Shown here: piece by piece, positions 1-5,583 of the stretch
Layout: the number at the start of each line of letters is the position of its first letter
How positions within the stretch are numbered: position 1 is the stretch's first letter
Assembly (NCBI GenBank): GCA_018400355.1
Contig: JAGYMV010000058.1
Location: 1 to 5,591 of the forward strand
DNA from: Wenzhouxiangella sp.
GTDB taxonomy: Bacteria; Pseudomonadota; Gammaproteobacteria; Xanthomonadales; Wenzhouxiangellaceae
DNA: 5,591 nt
Reading direction: 5' to 3'
Position numbers and translations under genes: made by a program
The notes under the pieces: model-generated
The model's database searches: none
What the model was told of the DNA's origin: nothing
Seen by the model: only the letters and a program-made list of their open reading frames with translations

Positions 1-1
1 G

Positions 2-148
2 GGCACATGGCTATTCTCAGCGCTTCAGTTCCAAGCCGATATGGGCGTGTTGTTGGCATTCATGTTTGTTTTCAACATGATTGGTGCGATGGTGTTGCTG
101 CCCGCATTGGCGAGAATCTTATTGGCGTGGAGAGAGCCGCTAAATTAA
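2..148 (+). CDS. RND-superfamily (MMPL-type) exporter, C-terminal end only
   Basis: Partial gene: the reading frame is open from the left edge and ends at TAA 146-148, giving 48 residues. The fragment runs from FQADMGVLLAFMFVFNMIGA into LLPALARILLAW, followed by a short basic tail. This is the pattern of the last transmembrane helices of RND/MMPL-type permeases, in which a hydrophobic helix with an NMxGAxxLLPALA-like ending precedes a short cytoplasmic tail. Members of this family are inner-membrane, proton-driven exporters of lipids, hopanoids or hydrophobic compounds. The substrate cannot be read from this fragment. The gene converges on the acyltransferase gene at 159-1037, with only 10 bases between the two stop codons. 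The family assignment is by recognition of the motif; the N-terminal 90% or more lies outside the window. Confidence 0.75.
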   Translation, partial: GTWLFSALQFQADMGVLLAFMFVFNMIGAMVLLPALARILLAWREPLN

Positions 149-156
149 GCGGCTCT
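133..156. terminator. Hairpin between convergent genes, possible bidirectional terminator
   Basis: A perfect 9-bp inverted repeat, AGAGCCGCT (133-141) and AGCGGCTCT (148-156), flanks a 6-nt loop (142-147). The stem is GC-rich and lies exactly between two convergent genes, with the RND exporter stop codon partly in the loop and the acyltransferase stop at 159-161. Neither strand has a clear T-tract after the stem, so it is not a canonical intrinsic terminator. A bidirectional 3'-end or RNA-stabilising hairpin is inferred from its position and symmetry. Confidence 0.5.
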
Positions 157-158
157 GC

Positions 159-1037
159 TCAACTGCCCGAATAATGGCTCGCTGGGAAGCGCTGGTACCG
201 CCAAAGGTATTGGTCGGGGTGTTGCCTGACCGCTGACTCAATGGCGCTGTTTAAAGCCTTGGCTGATTCTATGGGGTCTTCGGATCGGATCGAGTCATCC
301 ATGGGGGTGATGTCAATCTCAAAGCCAGTTTTCAGGCAGCGATAGCAACTGGCCATGAGCACATGGCAGTTTGTTCTTCGTGCCAAGCGGCCAATTAGAG
401 TCATGGTCAGTGCGGGTTCCCCAAAAAATGGCGCCATCACACCATCCCCTAGACGGGGTTGTTGGTCTGCAATGATCCCCGCCACGCCACCGCTTTTGAG
501 ATTCTTGAGGAGCTGGCGCATGCTTTGCGAACCACTGGGGATCAACTCGCCCCCAAATCTTTCTCGGGCTTTTCTGACCCATTGATTGATCACAGGATCT
601 CTGGGCGCGCGGTAAAGTCCAGCCATGTCCAGCCGCTGCATGCAGTAGAGGTTTAAGATCTCCCAGTTGCCCAGGTGGGCGCCAACGAGCAATAAGCCTT
701 TGTCTGAGGCCAGCGCGTTCTCGATATGTTCCCAGCCTTTGATTCGAACCACCAGCTCTGAGAGCTGATGGTCACTGGCGTGCCAAACTTTGCCAGTCTC
801 GAGTGCAAAGCACGCCATGTGTTTGACTGAGCGCTCATGCATCTTGTCTTGTTCGGTGGCTGTGATCTCAGGGAAAGCCAGAGCCAGGTTTTTTTTAACA
901 ATTGCGTGCTTTTTCGAGGGGTATTTCAGCATGACCTTGCCCAAGATAGCCCCAAGTTCATGCAGGGCGGATAGGGGTAGCCACTGGAGAGGACGAAGCA
1001 CGATTTGTATAATGACAAAGGCCAATGCCCGTTTCAT
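159..1037 (-). CDS. LpxL/HtrB-family lysophospholipid (lipid A) acyltransferase
   Basis: The product has 292 residues, close to the usual 290-310 of the LpxL/HtrB/LpxM family. These enzymes transfer a fatty acyl chain from acyl-ACP onto a lipid A precursor or related lysolipid at the inner face of the cytoplasmic membrane. A hydrophobic N-terminal segment (about residues 4-20) would anchor it. The catalytic HX4E/D motif is seen in GAHLGNWE (H121, E126). A second conserved block is ADQQPRLGDGV with FFG (about 190-206), followed by a C-terminal YLWRYQRFP segment (about 277-285) matching the family's W-x-H/Y-[KR]-R-[FW] ending. The start is ATG at 1035-1037; the ribosome site is weak (GGTG just upstream). 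The gene stands alone, without Kdo or metK/lpxL neighbours, so the acceptor (Kdo2-lipid A, ornithine lipid or another lysolipid) is undecided. An A8 run in the coding strand (889-896) encodes Lys-Lys-Asn near residue 48. Confidence 0.9.
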   Translation of the reverse strand: MKRALAFVIIQIVLRPLQWLPLSALHELGAILGKVMLKYPSKKHAIVKKNLALAFPEITATEQDKMHERSVKHMACFALETGKVWHASDHQLSELVVRIKGWEHIENALASDKGLLLVGAHLGNWEILNLYCMQRLDMAGLYRAPRDPVINQWVRKARERFGGELIPSGSQSMRQLLKNLKSGGVAGIIADQQPRLGDGVMAPFFGEPALTMTLIGRLARRTNCHVLMASCYRCLKTGFEIDITPMDDSIRSEDPIESAKALNSAIESAVRQHPDQYLWRYQRFPASHYSGS

Positions 1038-1058
1038 TTCACCACATCCCTAGCTGGG

Positions 1059-1072
1059 GTCTACAATTAGAC
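1059..1072. promoter_or_regulatory. Small palindrome in the divergent intergenic region
   Basis: GTCTA (1059-1063) and TAGAC (1068-1072) form a perfect inverted repeat with a 4-bp spacer. It sits between the acyltransferase gene and dtd, four bases upstream of a TATACT hexamer. The position suits an operator or promoter element acting on either gene. No known regulator is recognised, and a 5-bp arm can arise by chance, so function is only inferred. Confidence 0.25.
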
Positions 1073-1076
1073 AGGA

Positions 1077-1082
1077 TATACT
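1077..1082 (+). promoter_or_regulatory. Candidate -10 box for dtd
   Basis: TATACT matches the sigma-70 -10 consensus at five of six positions. It lies 24 bases before the dtd ATG and just ahead of its ribosome site. No convincing TTGACA-like -35 box is found 16-18 bp upstream, so this is a weak or activator-dependent candidate. Confidence 0.3.
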
Positions 1083-1094
1083 GCTTGGCCCGTT

Positions 1095-1100
1095 GAAGGA
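1095..1100 (+). promoter_or_regulatory. Ribosome binding site of dtd
   Basis: GAAGGA ends 6 bases before ATG 1107-1109 and fixes that start. An upstream ATG at 1102-1104 is in another frame and meets a stop after one further codon. Confidence 0.7.
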
Positions 1101-1106
1101 AATGAA

Positions 1107-1547
1107 ATGATTGGATTGTTGCAGCGCGTGACCTCTGCCAGTGTTGTAGTGGACAACGAGGTGGTTGGCTCAATCGGCACAGGCATCGTGGTGTTGGTTG
1201 GTTTTCAAGCCGCTGATAATGAGGCTCTAATCCCTCGATTTGTTGAGCGCATCAGCACCTTCCGCGTATTTTCAGATGGCAATGGCAAGATGAACCGAAG
1301 TGTGGTGGAACAAGGGGGCGGCATTTTGTGGGTGCCCCAGTTCACCTTGGCAGCGGACACCAACAGTGGCAGGCGACCAAGTTTCTCCACAGCGGCGGAA
1401 CCCACCCGTGCAAAGGCACTTTTTTCTGAGCTGGCGTCTAGAGCTCTGGTCGAACACCCCACTTCTCAATTCGGCCAATTTGGTGCGCACATGCAAGTGG
1501 CACTGACCAACAATGGACCGGTGACTTTCTGGATTGAAGTGAGCTAG
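1107..1547 (+). CDS. dtd: D-aminoacyl-tRNA deacylase (DTD)
   Basis: The product is a complete 146-residue cytoplasmic enzyme; the E. coli protein is 145. DTD hydrolyses D-aminoacyl-tRNAs (and Gly-tRNA-Ala), keeping D-amino acids out of translation. It acts as a homodimer with active sites at the interface. Family signatures are the start MIGLLQRVTSASV, FRVFSDGNGKMN (52-63), the QFTLAADT block (78-85), RRPSFS (89-94), and the C-terminal TNNGPVTFW (134-142), which contains the Gly-cisPro motif (G137-P138) that excludes L-substrates. One oddity is that the normally conserved Ser of SQFTL (Ser77 in E. coli) is Pro77 here, encoded by CCC at 1335-1337. The rest of the site is intact, so the enzyme is probably functional. 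The gene stands alone, diverging from the acyltransferase gene and converging on ntrC with a single base between stop codons. Confidence 0.96.
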   Translation: MIGLLQRVTSASVVVDNEVVGSIGTGIVVLVGFQAADNEALIPRFVERISTFRVFSDGNGKMNRSVVEQGGGILWVPQFTLAADTNSGRRPSFSTAAEPTRAKALFSELASRALVEHPTSQFGQFGAHMQVALTNNGPVTFWIEVS

Positions 1548-1548
1548 T

Positions 1549-2943
1549 TTAGTGACTGTTGTTTAAAAATCGTGCCAGAGTGTTGCGGCTGATGCCCAAT
1601 CGTCTGGCTGCTTTGGATTGGTTTCCACCACACTCAGCGACCATGGTTTGGGCCAATGTCTGTTCAAAAACTGCCTTGTAGCGCTCGAATAGATCTTCGG
1701 TGTGGGTGTCAGTTTCTAAGGCCCGCCTTAAGCCCATCAACCAATCCAGCTCTGTCTTGGGCCGATCGGCCAGTGGTTGATTGATTCGGTATTCAACCGG
1801 CAGGTCATCGGGTTGTATGACTTGAGCTGGGGCGAGGACAGCGAGTGATTGGCAAAGATTTTTGAGCTCCCGGACGTTCCCAGGCCAATCCAACCGCGAT
1901 AAATGCTGAATCAATGCAGGAGCTGCCGTTTTCTTCGCCACCTTGAACTCTTCAGAAGCCAGATCAAGGAAATGATGAATCAGCTGTGGGATGTCCTCTC
2001 TTCTTTCTCGCAAAGCCGGCACGTTTAAGGCAATCACTTTGAGTCGATGGTACAGATCTGATCGGAACTGACCCTCTTGCACTTGCGTTTCTAGGTGCTG
2101 ATTGGTGGCGGTGATGATTCGGGCTTTGGCCTGAATGAGATCTCGGCCACCCAATCGGTAGTACTCACCTTCTGCCAGTACGCGCAGCAGTCGGGTCTGT
2201 AGCCTCAATGGCATATCGCCGATCTCATCAAGAAATAGCGTGCCATTGGCGGCCTGCTCAAACCGACCGATCCGCTTTTCGTCAGCCCCTGTAAACGCAC
2301 CGCGTTCATGCCCAAACAATTCTGACTCCAATAGGTCATCGGGGATGGCCGCCATATTAATGGCCACGAATGGGCCACTGGCTCTGGGTGAGTGTTGATG
2401 CAAGGCACGTGCAACCAACTCTTTCCCCGAACCGGTCTCACCTGTAATCAAGACGGGGATGTCTGTTTTTGAGAGCCGGCCGAGCATGCGAATCAACTCT
2501 TGAAAAGCGCTTGATTGGCCAATCAGTCCAATGGAAGGGTCATCGGCAGTCGGTGCTTTTTCTTCATCGAGTGTGGCTTTTTCCACCAGCCTGCCGACCT
2601 CATCAAGATCAAAGGGTTTGGCTAAAAACTCGAACGCGCCGCCTTGGAATGCCCCAACGGCCGTCTTAAGATCTGAGTAAGCGGTCATGATAATGACTGG
2701 CAGACTGGGGTGTTTTTGGCGCAAGGCTTTCATCACATCAAGGCCATTTTCCCCATTTAGGCGAATGTCGGCCATCACCAAATCCGGAAATTCAGTCGTT
2801 GGAACAGATTCAAAGGCCTCCAATAGGTCGCCACCGTTTGAAAAAGCCACGACCTGCATGCCTTGGGACTGAAGGTATTCTTCAAGCACGTAGCGAATGC
2901 CCGGGTCATCATCAATCACCCAGATGTGTTTTTTAGACAGCAA
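1549..2943 (-). CDS. ntrC: Nitrogen regulation response regulator NtrC (sigma-54 activator)
   Basis: The product has 464 residues; E. coli NtrC has 469. Its receiver domain (about 6-122) has the acidic cluster D11-D13, phospho-acceptor D59 (in VMADIRL), T87 and K109. The AAA+ domain (about 140-370) has Walker A GETGSGKE (168-175), the sigma-54-contacting GAFTGA loop (215-220), Walker B TLFLDE (235-240), an arginine-finger region RSDLYHR (294-300) and WPGNVREL (353-360). A Fis-type helix-turn-helix ends the protein (about 438-460, NQSKAARRLGISRNTLARFL). Phosphorylated NtrC oligomerises on enhancers and opens sigma-54 promoters under nitrogen limitation. The start is taken as TTG (2941-2943), because GGAGG lies 9 bases upstream and the next ATG (residue 29) would cut into the receiver. 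The frame overlaps ntrB by 11 bp, implying translational coupling. NtrC rather than another NtrC-family regulator is supported by the adjacent ntrB and glnA. Confidence 0.96.
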   Translation of the reverse strand: MLSKKHIWVIDDDPGIRYVLEEYLQSQGMQVVAFSNGGDLLEAFESVPTTEFPDLVMADIRLNGENGLDVMKALRQKHPSLPVIIMTAYSDLKTAVGAFQGGAFEFLAKPFDLDEVGRLVEKATLDEEKAPTADDPSIGLIGQSSAFQELIRMLGRLSKTDIPVLITGETGSGKELVARALHQHSPRASGPFVAINMAAIPDDLLESELFGHERGAFTGADEKRIGRFEQAANGTLFLDEIGDMPLRLQTRLLRVLAEGEYYRLGGRDLIQAKARIITATNQHLETQVQEGQFRSDLYHRLKVIALNVPALRERREDIPQLIHHFLDLASEEFKVAKKTAAPALIQHLSRLDWPGNVRELKNLCQSLAVLAPAQVIQPDDLPVEYRINQPLADRPKTELDWLMGLRRALETDTHTEDLFERYKAVFEQTLAQTMVAECGGNQSKAARRLGISRNTLARFLNNSH

Positions 2944-3991
2944 TGCTTGGTGCCTCCATGGCAGTGATCAGTGGCAAGCGGAGGACAAATGATGTTCCCT
3001 CGGGGCAAGGTTGATATTCGAGTAGGCCATCATGGGCTCTGGCGATCTGTTGCGCGATGGCCAACCCAAAGCCAGACCCCTGGTCTTTGCCAGTGACCAT
3101 CGGCAAAAAGAGCCGCTCATGTAGGTGCTTTGGGATGCCTGTGCCATTGTCTTTGATCACCACTCGGATGGCATGTTTGGCCGGTGGGTCAACAATGGGG
3201 CTGATGTGTTCAATCCGTGTGCTGATTTGTATCCAGCTGGCATCGGCCTGAGAGCTGTTTCTAATGAGGTTTAAAAAGAGCTGGTTGAGTTGATCGCCAT
3301 CGGCCATGAGCATTGGAATGCTGGGGTCAAAGTCAGGTTCGATGCGCAGTTCGCCACGTCGCTCAGCCACCACAAGTTCTGCTGTCTCAGTGAGGAGCTG
3401 GTGTAAATTGATTTGGCTTTTTTTATGGCTTTGGCTATCGGCAAATCGCTCCAGTAGGGCAGTGATGCGATCGACACCGCGCTCGATCATGCCAGCATGG
3501 CGCGTGATGTTGGGATCGGTGCTCTGATGGACGACGAGTTGAGCACCCGCTTTAACGCCAGCCAGTGGGTTTCTCAACTCATGCGCCAAATGCCTCGCCA
3601 TCTGACCAATGGCTTGCTGTCTGTCGGCCCTCTCGGCTTGCTGGCGCTGGCGAATGCGCTCGGTGATGGGGTAGAGCTCACACAAAATGATGTCATCATC
3701 TAGATAGGTGAGACTCAGATCAACGGACAATTGACTTTGCGGTAACACCACTTCGCTGATTTGGACCGATTGCTGGTTTGCCTTAATCCCAGTCAGTCGG
3801 TGCTCAAGCGATGGAATCAGATCACTCAACGAGACAGAGTCGTCAGTGGATTTGCCCAAACCTAACTGGATTCGGGCGGCTTGATTGCACCAAAGAATCC
3901 GACCATCTGGCCCGACACTGATCAACCCTGTGGTGAGTTGATCAGTGTGCGGCGCCAAATGAGTCATTGAGGGTTTGGCATCGGTTAGCAA
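2933..3991 (-). CDS. ntrB: Nitrogen regulation sensor kinase/phosphatase NtrB
   Basis: The product has 352 residues and no transmembrane segment, as expected for the soluble NtrB (GlnL) family. An N-terminal PAS-like domain (about 18-110) is followed by a dimerisation/phospho-acceptor domain with the H-box HLAHELRNPLAG (phospho-His H137). The HATPase domain has an N-box (NLIRNSSQA, about 241-249), G1 (DNGTGIP, 281-287), an F-box (LFLPMVTGK, 294-302) and G2 (GSGFGL, 305-310). In known systems NtrB phosphorylates NtrC when nitrogen is scarce and, with PII bound, dephosphorylates it. The longest frame starts with TTG (3989-3991), overlapping the glnA end by 7 bp. An ATG at 3965-3967 (residue 9), 17 bases past the glnA stop, is an equally possible start that keeps the whole PAS domain. 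Neither start has a good Shine-Dalgarno sequence, so reinitiation after glnA is likely. Confidence 0.95.
   Translation of the reverse strand: MLTDAKPSMTHLAPHTDQLTTGLISVGPDGRILWCNQAARIQLGLGKSTDDSVSLSDLIPSLEHRLTGIKANQQSVQISEVVLPQSQLSVDLSLTYLDDDIILCELYPITERIRQRQQAERADRQQAIGQMARHLAHELRNPLAGVKAGAQLVVHQSTDPNITRHAGMIERGVDRITALLERFADSQSHKKSQINLHQLLTETAELVVAERRGELRIEPDFDPSIPMLMADGDQLNQLFLNLIRNSSQADASWIQISTRIEHISPIVDPPAKHAIRVVIKDNGTGIPKHLHERLFLPMVTGKDQGSGFGLAIAQQIARAHDGLLEYQPCPEGTSFVLRLPLITAMEAPSIAV
2953..2957 (-). promoter_or_regulatory. Ribosome binding site of ntrC inside ntrB
   Basis: On the minus strand this reads GGAGG and ends 9 bases before the TTG at 2943-2941. It lies within the last codons of ntrB and supports the TTG as the ntrC start. 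Confidence 0.65.
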
Positions 3992-5394
3992 GAATAGTAC
4001 ATATCAAACTCAACGGGGTGAGTTGACATGCGGAACCGAGTGACCTCTTCCATTTTTAGTTTGATGTAGCCATCAATCAGATCATCCGAGAACACATCGC
4101 CCGCTTTCAAGAAGTCGCGGTCTTGATCGAGGGCTTCAAGCGCTTGGTCGAGGGCATGACAGACCCGAGGCAAATGGCGCTCTTCTTCTGGTGGAAGATC
4201 ATACAAGTCTTTGTCCATTGGTGCGCCGGGATCAATCTTGTTGATCACCCCGTCGAGACCCGCCATCATCATGGCCGCAAAGATCAAGTAAGGGTTGCCT
4301 GCGGCATCGCCGAAACGAACCTCAATGCGACGGGCTTTGGGGCTAGCGACCCATGGCACCCGGCATGAGGCCGAGCGGTTTTTCGCAGAATAGGCCAAGA
4401 CCACGGGCGCTTCAAAGCCAGGCACCAGACGTTTGTAGCTGTTGGTGGAGGCATTGGAGAAGGCATTGATCGCACGGGCGTGCTTAAAGATGCCACCGAT
4501 GTAGTGCAAGGCGGTTTCACTTAAGCCACCGTAGCCCTCACCAGAAAATAGGTTTTGGCCTGCTTTGGCCAATGACTGGTGCACGTGCATGCCAGAGCCA
4601 TTGTCACCCACCAGAGGCTTGGGCATAAAAGTGGCTGTGTGGCCATGGGCGTGCGCCACATTTTGGATGACGTATTTCATCATCAAAAGCTCATCGGCTT
4701 TGCGGGTCAGCGTATTGAAACGCGTCCCAATCTCGCATTGGCCTGCGGTGCCGACTTCGTGGTGGTGAACTTCCACCGGGATACCAATGGCTTCGAGTGT
4801 TGAACACATTACACTTCGCAGGTCATGCAGGCTGTCGACTGGGCCGACGGGAAAGTAGCCGCCTTTGATTTTTGGACGGTGACCGTGGTTTCCACCGTCA
4901 TACTCTTTGTTTGAGCTCCAAGCGGCTTCCTCTGACTCGATTTGGAAGCTGGCACCTGAAATGTCATTTTTCCAGCGGACATCGTCAAACACAAAGAACT
5001 CAGGCTCTGGCCCGAAAAATGCCTCATCAGCAACGCCGCTTGCCCGAAGGTAGGCCTCGGCGCGTTTGGCCAAAGAACGCGGGCAACGTGCATAGGCTTG
5101 CATCGTCGCGGGCTCTAGAATGTCGCAGTTGATGTTCAGGGTGGGCTGATCGGTAAACGGATCAATGAAAGTGGCGGCTGGGTCCGGCATGAGCACCATA
5201 TCGGAATCGTTGATGCCTTTCCATCCGACAATGGAGGAGCCATCAAACATTTTGCCTTCGGTGAAGAAATCGTCATCAACAGCCGAGGCGGGTATGGTCA
5301 CATGCTGCTCTTTACCGAGCGTGTTGGCAAAGCGGAGATCAACAAATTCAATCTCTTCATCGCGGATTCGTTTGATTACTTCTGCAGGTGTCAT
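3985..5394 (-). CDS. glnA: Glutamine synthetase type I (GSI-beta)
   Basis: From the chosen ATG the product has 469 residues, the same as E. coli GlnA and alignable with it without gaps at the key sites. It makes glutamine from glutamate, ammonia and ATP as a cytoplasmic dodecamer. Visible signatures (numbered from this ATG) are the DGSSI loop (D51), metal ligands E130 and E132 in GPEPEFF, E213 in HHHEVG, E221, NGSGMHVH (N265-H272, ligand H270), E328 in VPGFEAP, R340 in NRSASCR, and RRIEVRF with E358 and R360. Y398 in DLYDLPPEE is the tyrosine adenylylated by GlnE in the beta subtype, so post-translational control is expected. The start is ATG 5392-5394, preceded by AAAAGG at a 10-base spacing. 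A longer reading from TTG (5401-5403) would lie only one base from that ribosome site and is rejected. It is the first gene of the operon with ntrB and ntrC. Confidence 0.98.
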   Translation of the reverse strand: MTPAEVIKRIRDEEIEFVDLRFANTLGKEQHVTIPASAVDDDFFTEGKMFDGSSIVGWKGINDSDMVLMPDPAATFIDPFTDQPTLNINCDILEPATMQAYARCPRSLAKRAEAYLRASGVADEAFFGPEPEFFVFDDVRWKNDISGASFQIESEEAAWSSNKEYDGGNHGHRPKIKGGYFPVGPVDSLHDLRSVMCSTLEAIGIPVEVHHHEVGTAGQCEIGTRFNTLTRKADELLMMKYVIQNVAHAHGHTATFMPKPLVGDNGSGMHVHQSLAKAGQNLFSGEGYGGLSETALHYIGGIFKHARAINAFSNASTNSYKRLVPGFEAPVVLAYSAKNRSASCRVPWVASPKARRIEVRFGDAAGNPYLIFAAMMMAGLDGVINKIDPGAPMDKDLYDLPPEEERHLPRVCHALDQALEALDQDRDFLKAGDVFSDDLIDGYIKLKMEEVTRFRMSTHPVEFDMYYSC

Positions 5395-5404
5395 GTCATG
5401 CAAG

Positions 5405-5410
5405 CCTTTT
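5405..5410 (-). promoter_or_regulatory. Ribosome binding site of glnA
   Basis: The minus strand reads AAAAGG, 10 bases before ATG 5394-5392. It decides between this ATG and the in-frame TTG three codons upstream. Confidence 0.6.
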
Positions 5411-5434
5411 GTCGTGTGTTGGTTTGGTCAATGG

Positions 5435-5490
5435 ATTCGTTGTGATCATTACCGAGGGCATCGCCTTGGTCGGTGTGGTCAGCAACGAAT
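5435..5490 (-). promoter_or_regulatory. Foldable glnA 5' leader
   Basis: On the minus strand, ATTCGTTG (5490-5483) pairs perfectly with CAACGAAT (5442-5435). After one bulged C, TGA (5481-5479) pairs with TCA (5445-5443). Inside this is a second hairpin: ACCGA (5474-5470) with TCGGT (5455-5451), and GGC (5465-5463) with GCC (5459-5457) around a GAT triloop. The structure begins about two bases after the transcription start predicted from the sigma-54 promoter. It matches no riboswitch I recognise. A stabilising or regulatory 5' stem is inference. Confidence 0.35.
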
Positions 5491-5503
5491 TAATAAAAGA
5501 CAT

Positions 5504-5518
5504 GCAAATACCATGCCA
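5504..5518 (-). promoter_or_regulatory. Sigma-54 (RpoN) promoter of glnA
   Basis: The minus strand reads TGGCATGGTATTTGC. It matches the sigma-54 consensus TGGCACG-N4-TTGC at every fixed position but one (T for C at position 6), with GG and GC at the required 10-base separation. It points toward glnA, and the start of transcription would fall near 5492, about 98 bases before the ATG. Together with NtrC encoded in the same operon this predicts NtrC~P-dependent, nitrogen-responsive expression. No convincing NtrC enhancer (TGCAC/GTGCA dyad) is seen between here and the window edge; such sites usually lie about 100 bp or more upstream and would fall beyond 5591. Confidence 0.82.
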
Positions 5519-5577
5519 AATCCCAAAGTGCTCAAAATAAAGGCATTGACCGCCCCAATATGAATCGCATAGCTCAC

Positions 5578-5583
5578 ATTATA
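5578..5583 (-). promoter_or_regulatory. Candidate sigma-70 -10 box upstream of glnA
   Basis: The minus strand reads TATAAT, a perfect -10 hexamer about 80 bp upstream of the sigma-54 transcription start. Its -35 box would lie outside the window and cannot be checked. E. coli glnA has a similar tandem arrangement, with a sigma-70 promoter (glnAp1) upstream of the sigma-54 promoter (glnAp2), so the position is suggestive. Confidence 0.3.

Noticed and set aside
889..896. A8 run in the acyltransferase coding strand as a possible programmed frameshift or phase-variation site
   Set aside because: The frame is intact through it, it encodes plausible Lys-Lys-Asn, and a single run of eight is common by chance. 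Nothing indicates programmed slippage.
355..1053. Several 65-87 codon plus-strand open frames opposite the acyltransferase gene
   Set aside because: They lie antisense to a gene with clear family motifs, have low-complexity or Arg/Ser/Trp-rich products typical of shadow frames, and show no recognisable domain.
3057..3703. Plus-strand open frames opposite ntrB (64-73 codons)
   Set aside because: They are antisense to the H-box and ATPase regions of a confidently identified kinase, with no recognisable motif or ribosome site.
4123..5132. Open frames on both strands overlapping glnA, up to 94 codons
   Set aside because: glnA explains this stretch fully with all catalytic residues in place; the other frames are by-products of its codon bias.
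5395..5403. Longer glnA start at TTG 5401-5403 adding three residues
   Set aside because: It sits one base from the AAAAGG ribosome site, whereas ATG 5392-5394 has workable spacing and gives the exact length and residue register of E. coli GlnA.
5165..5563. 132-codon plus-strand open frame spanning the start of glnA and its promoter region
   Set aside because: It covers the glnA N-terminus in antisense and then the sigma-54 promoter and leader. The product has no domain I recognise, and its second half has the composition of translated non-coding DNA.
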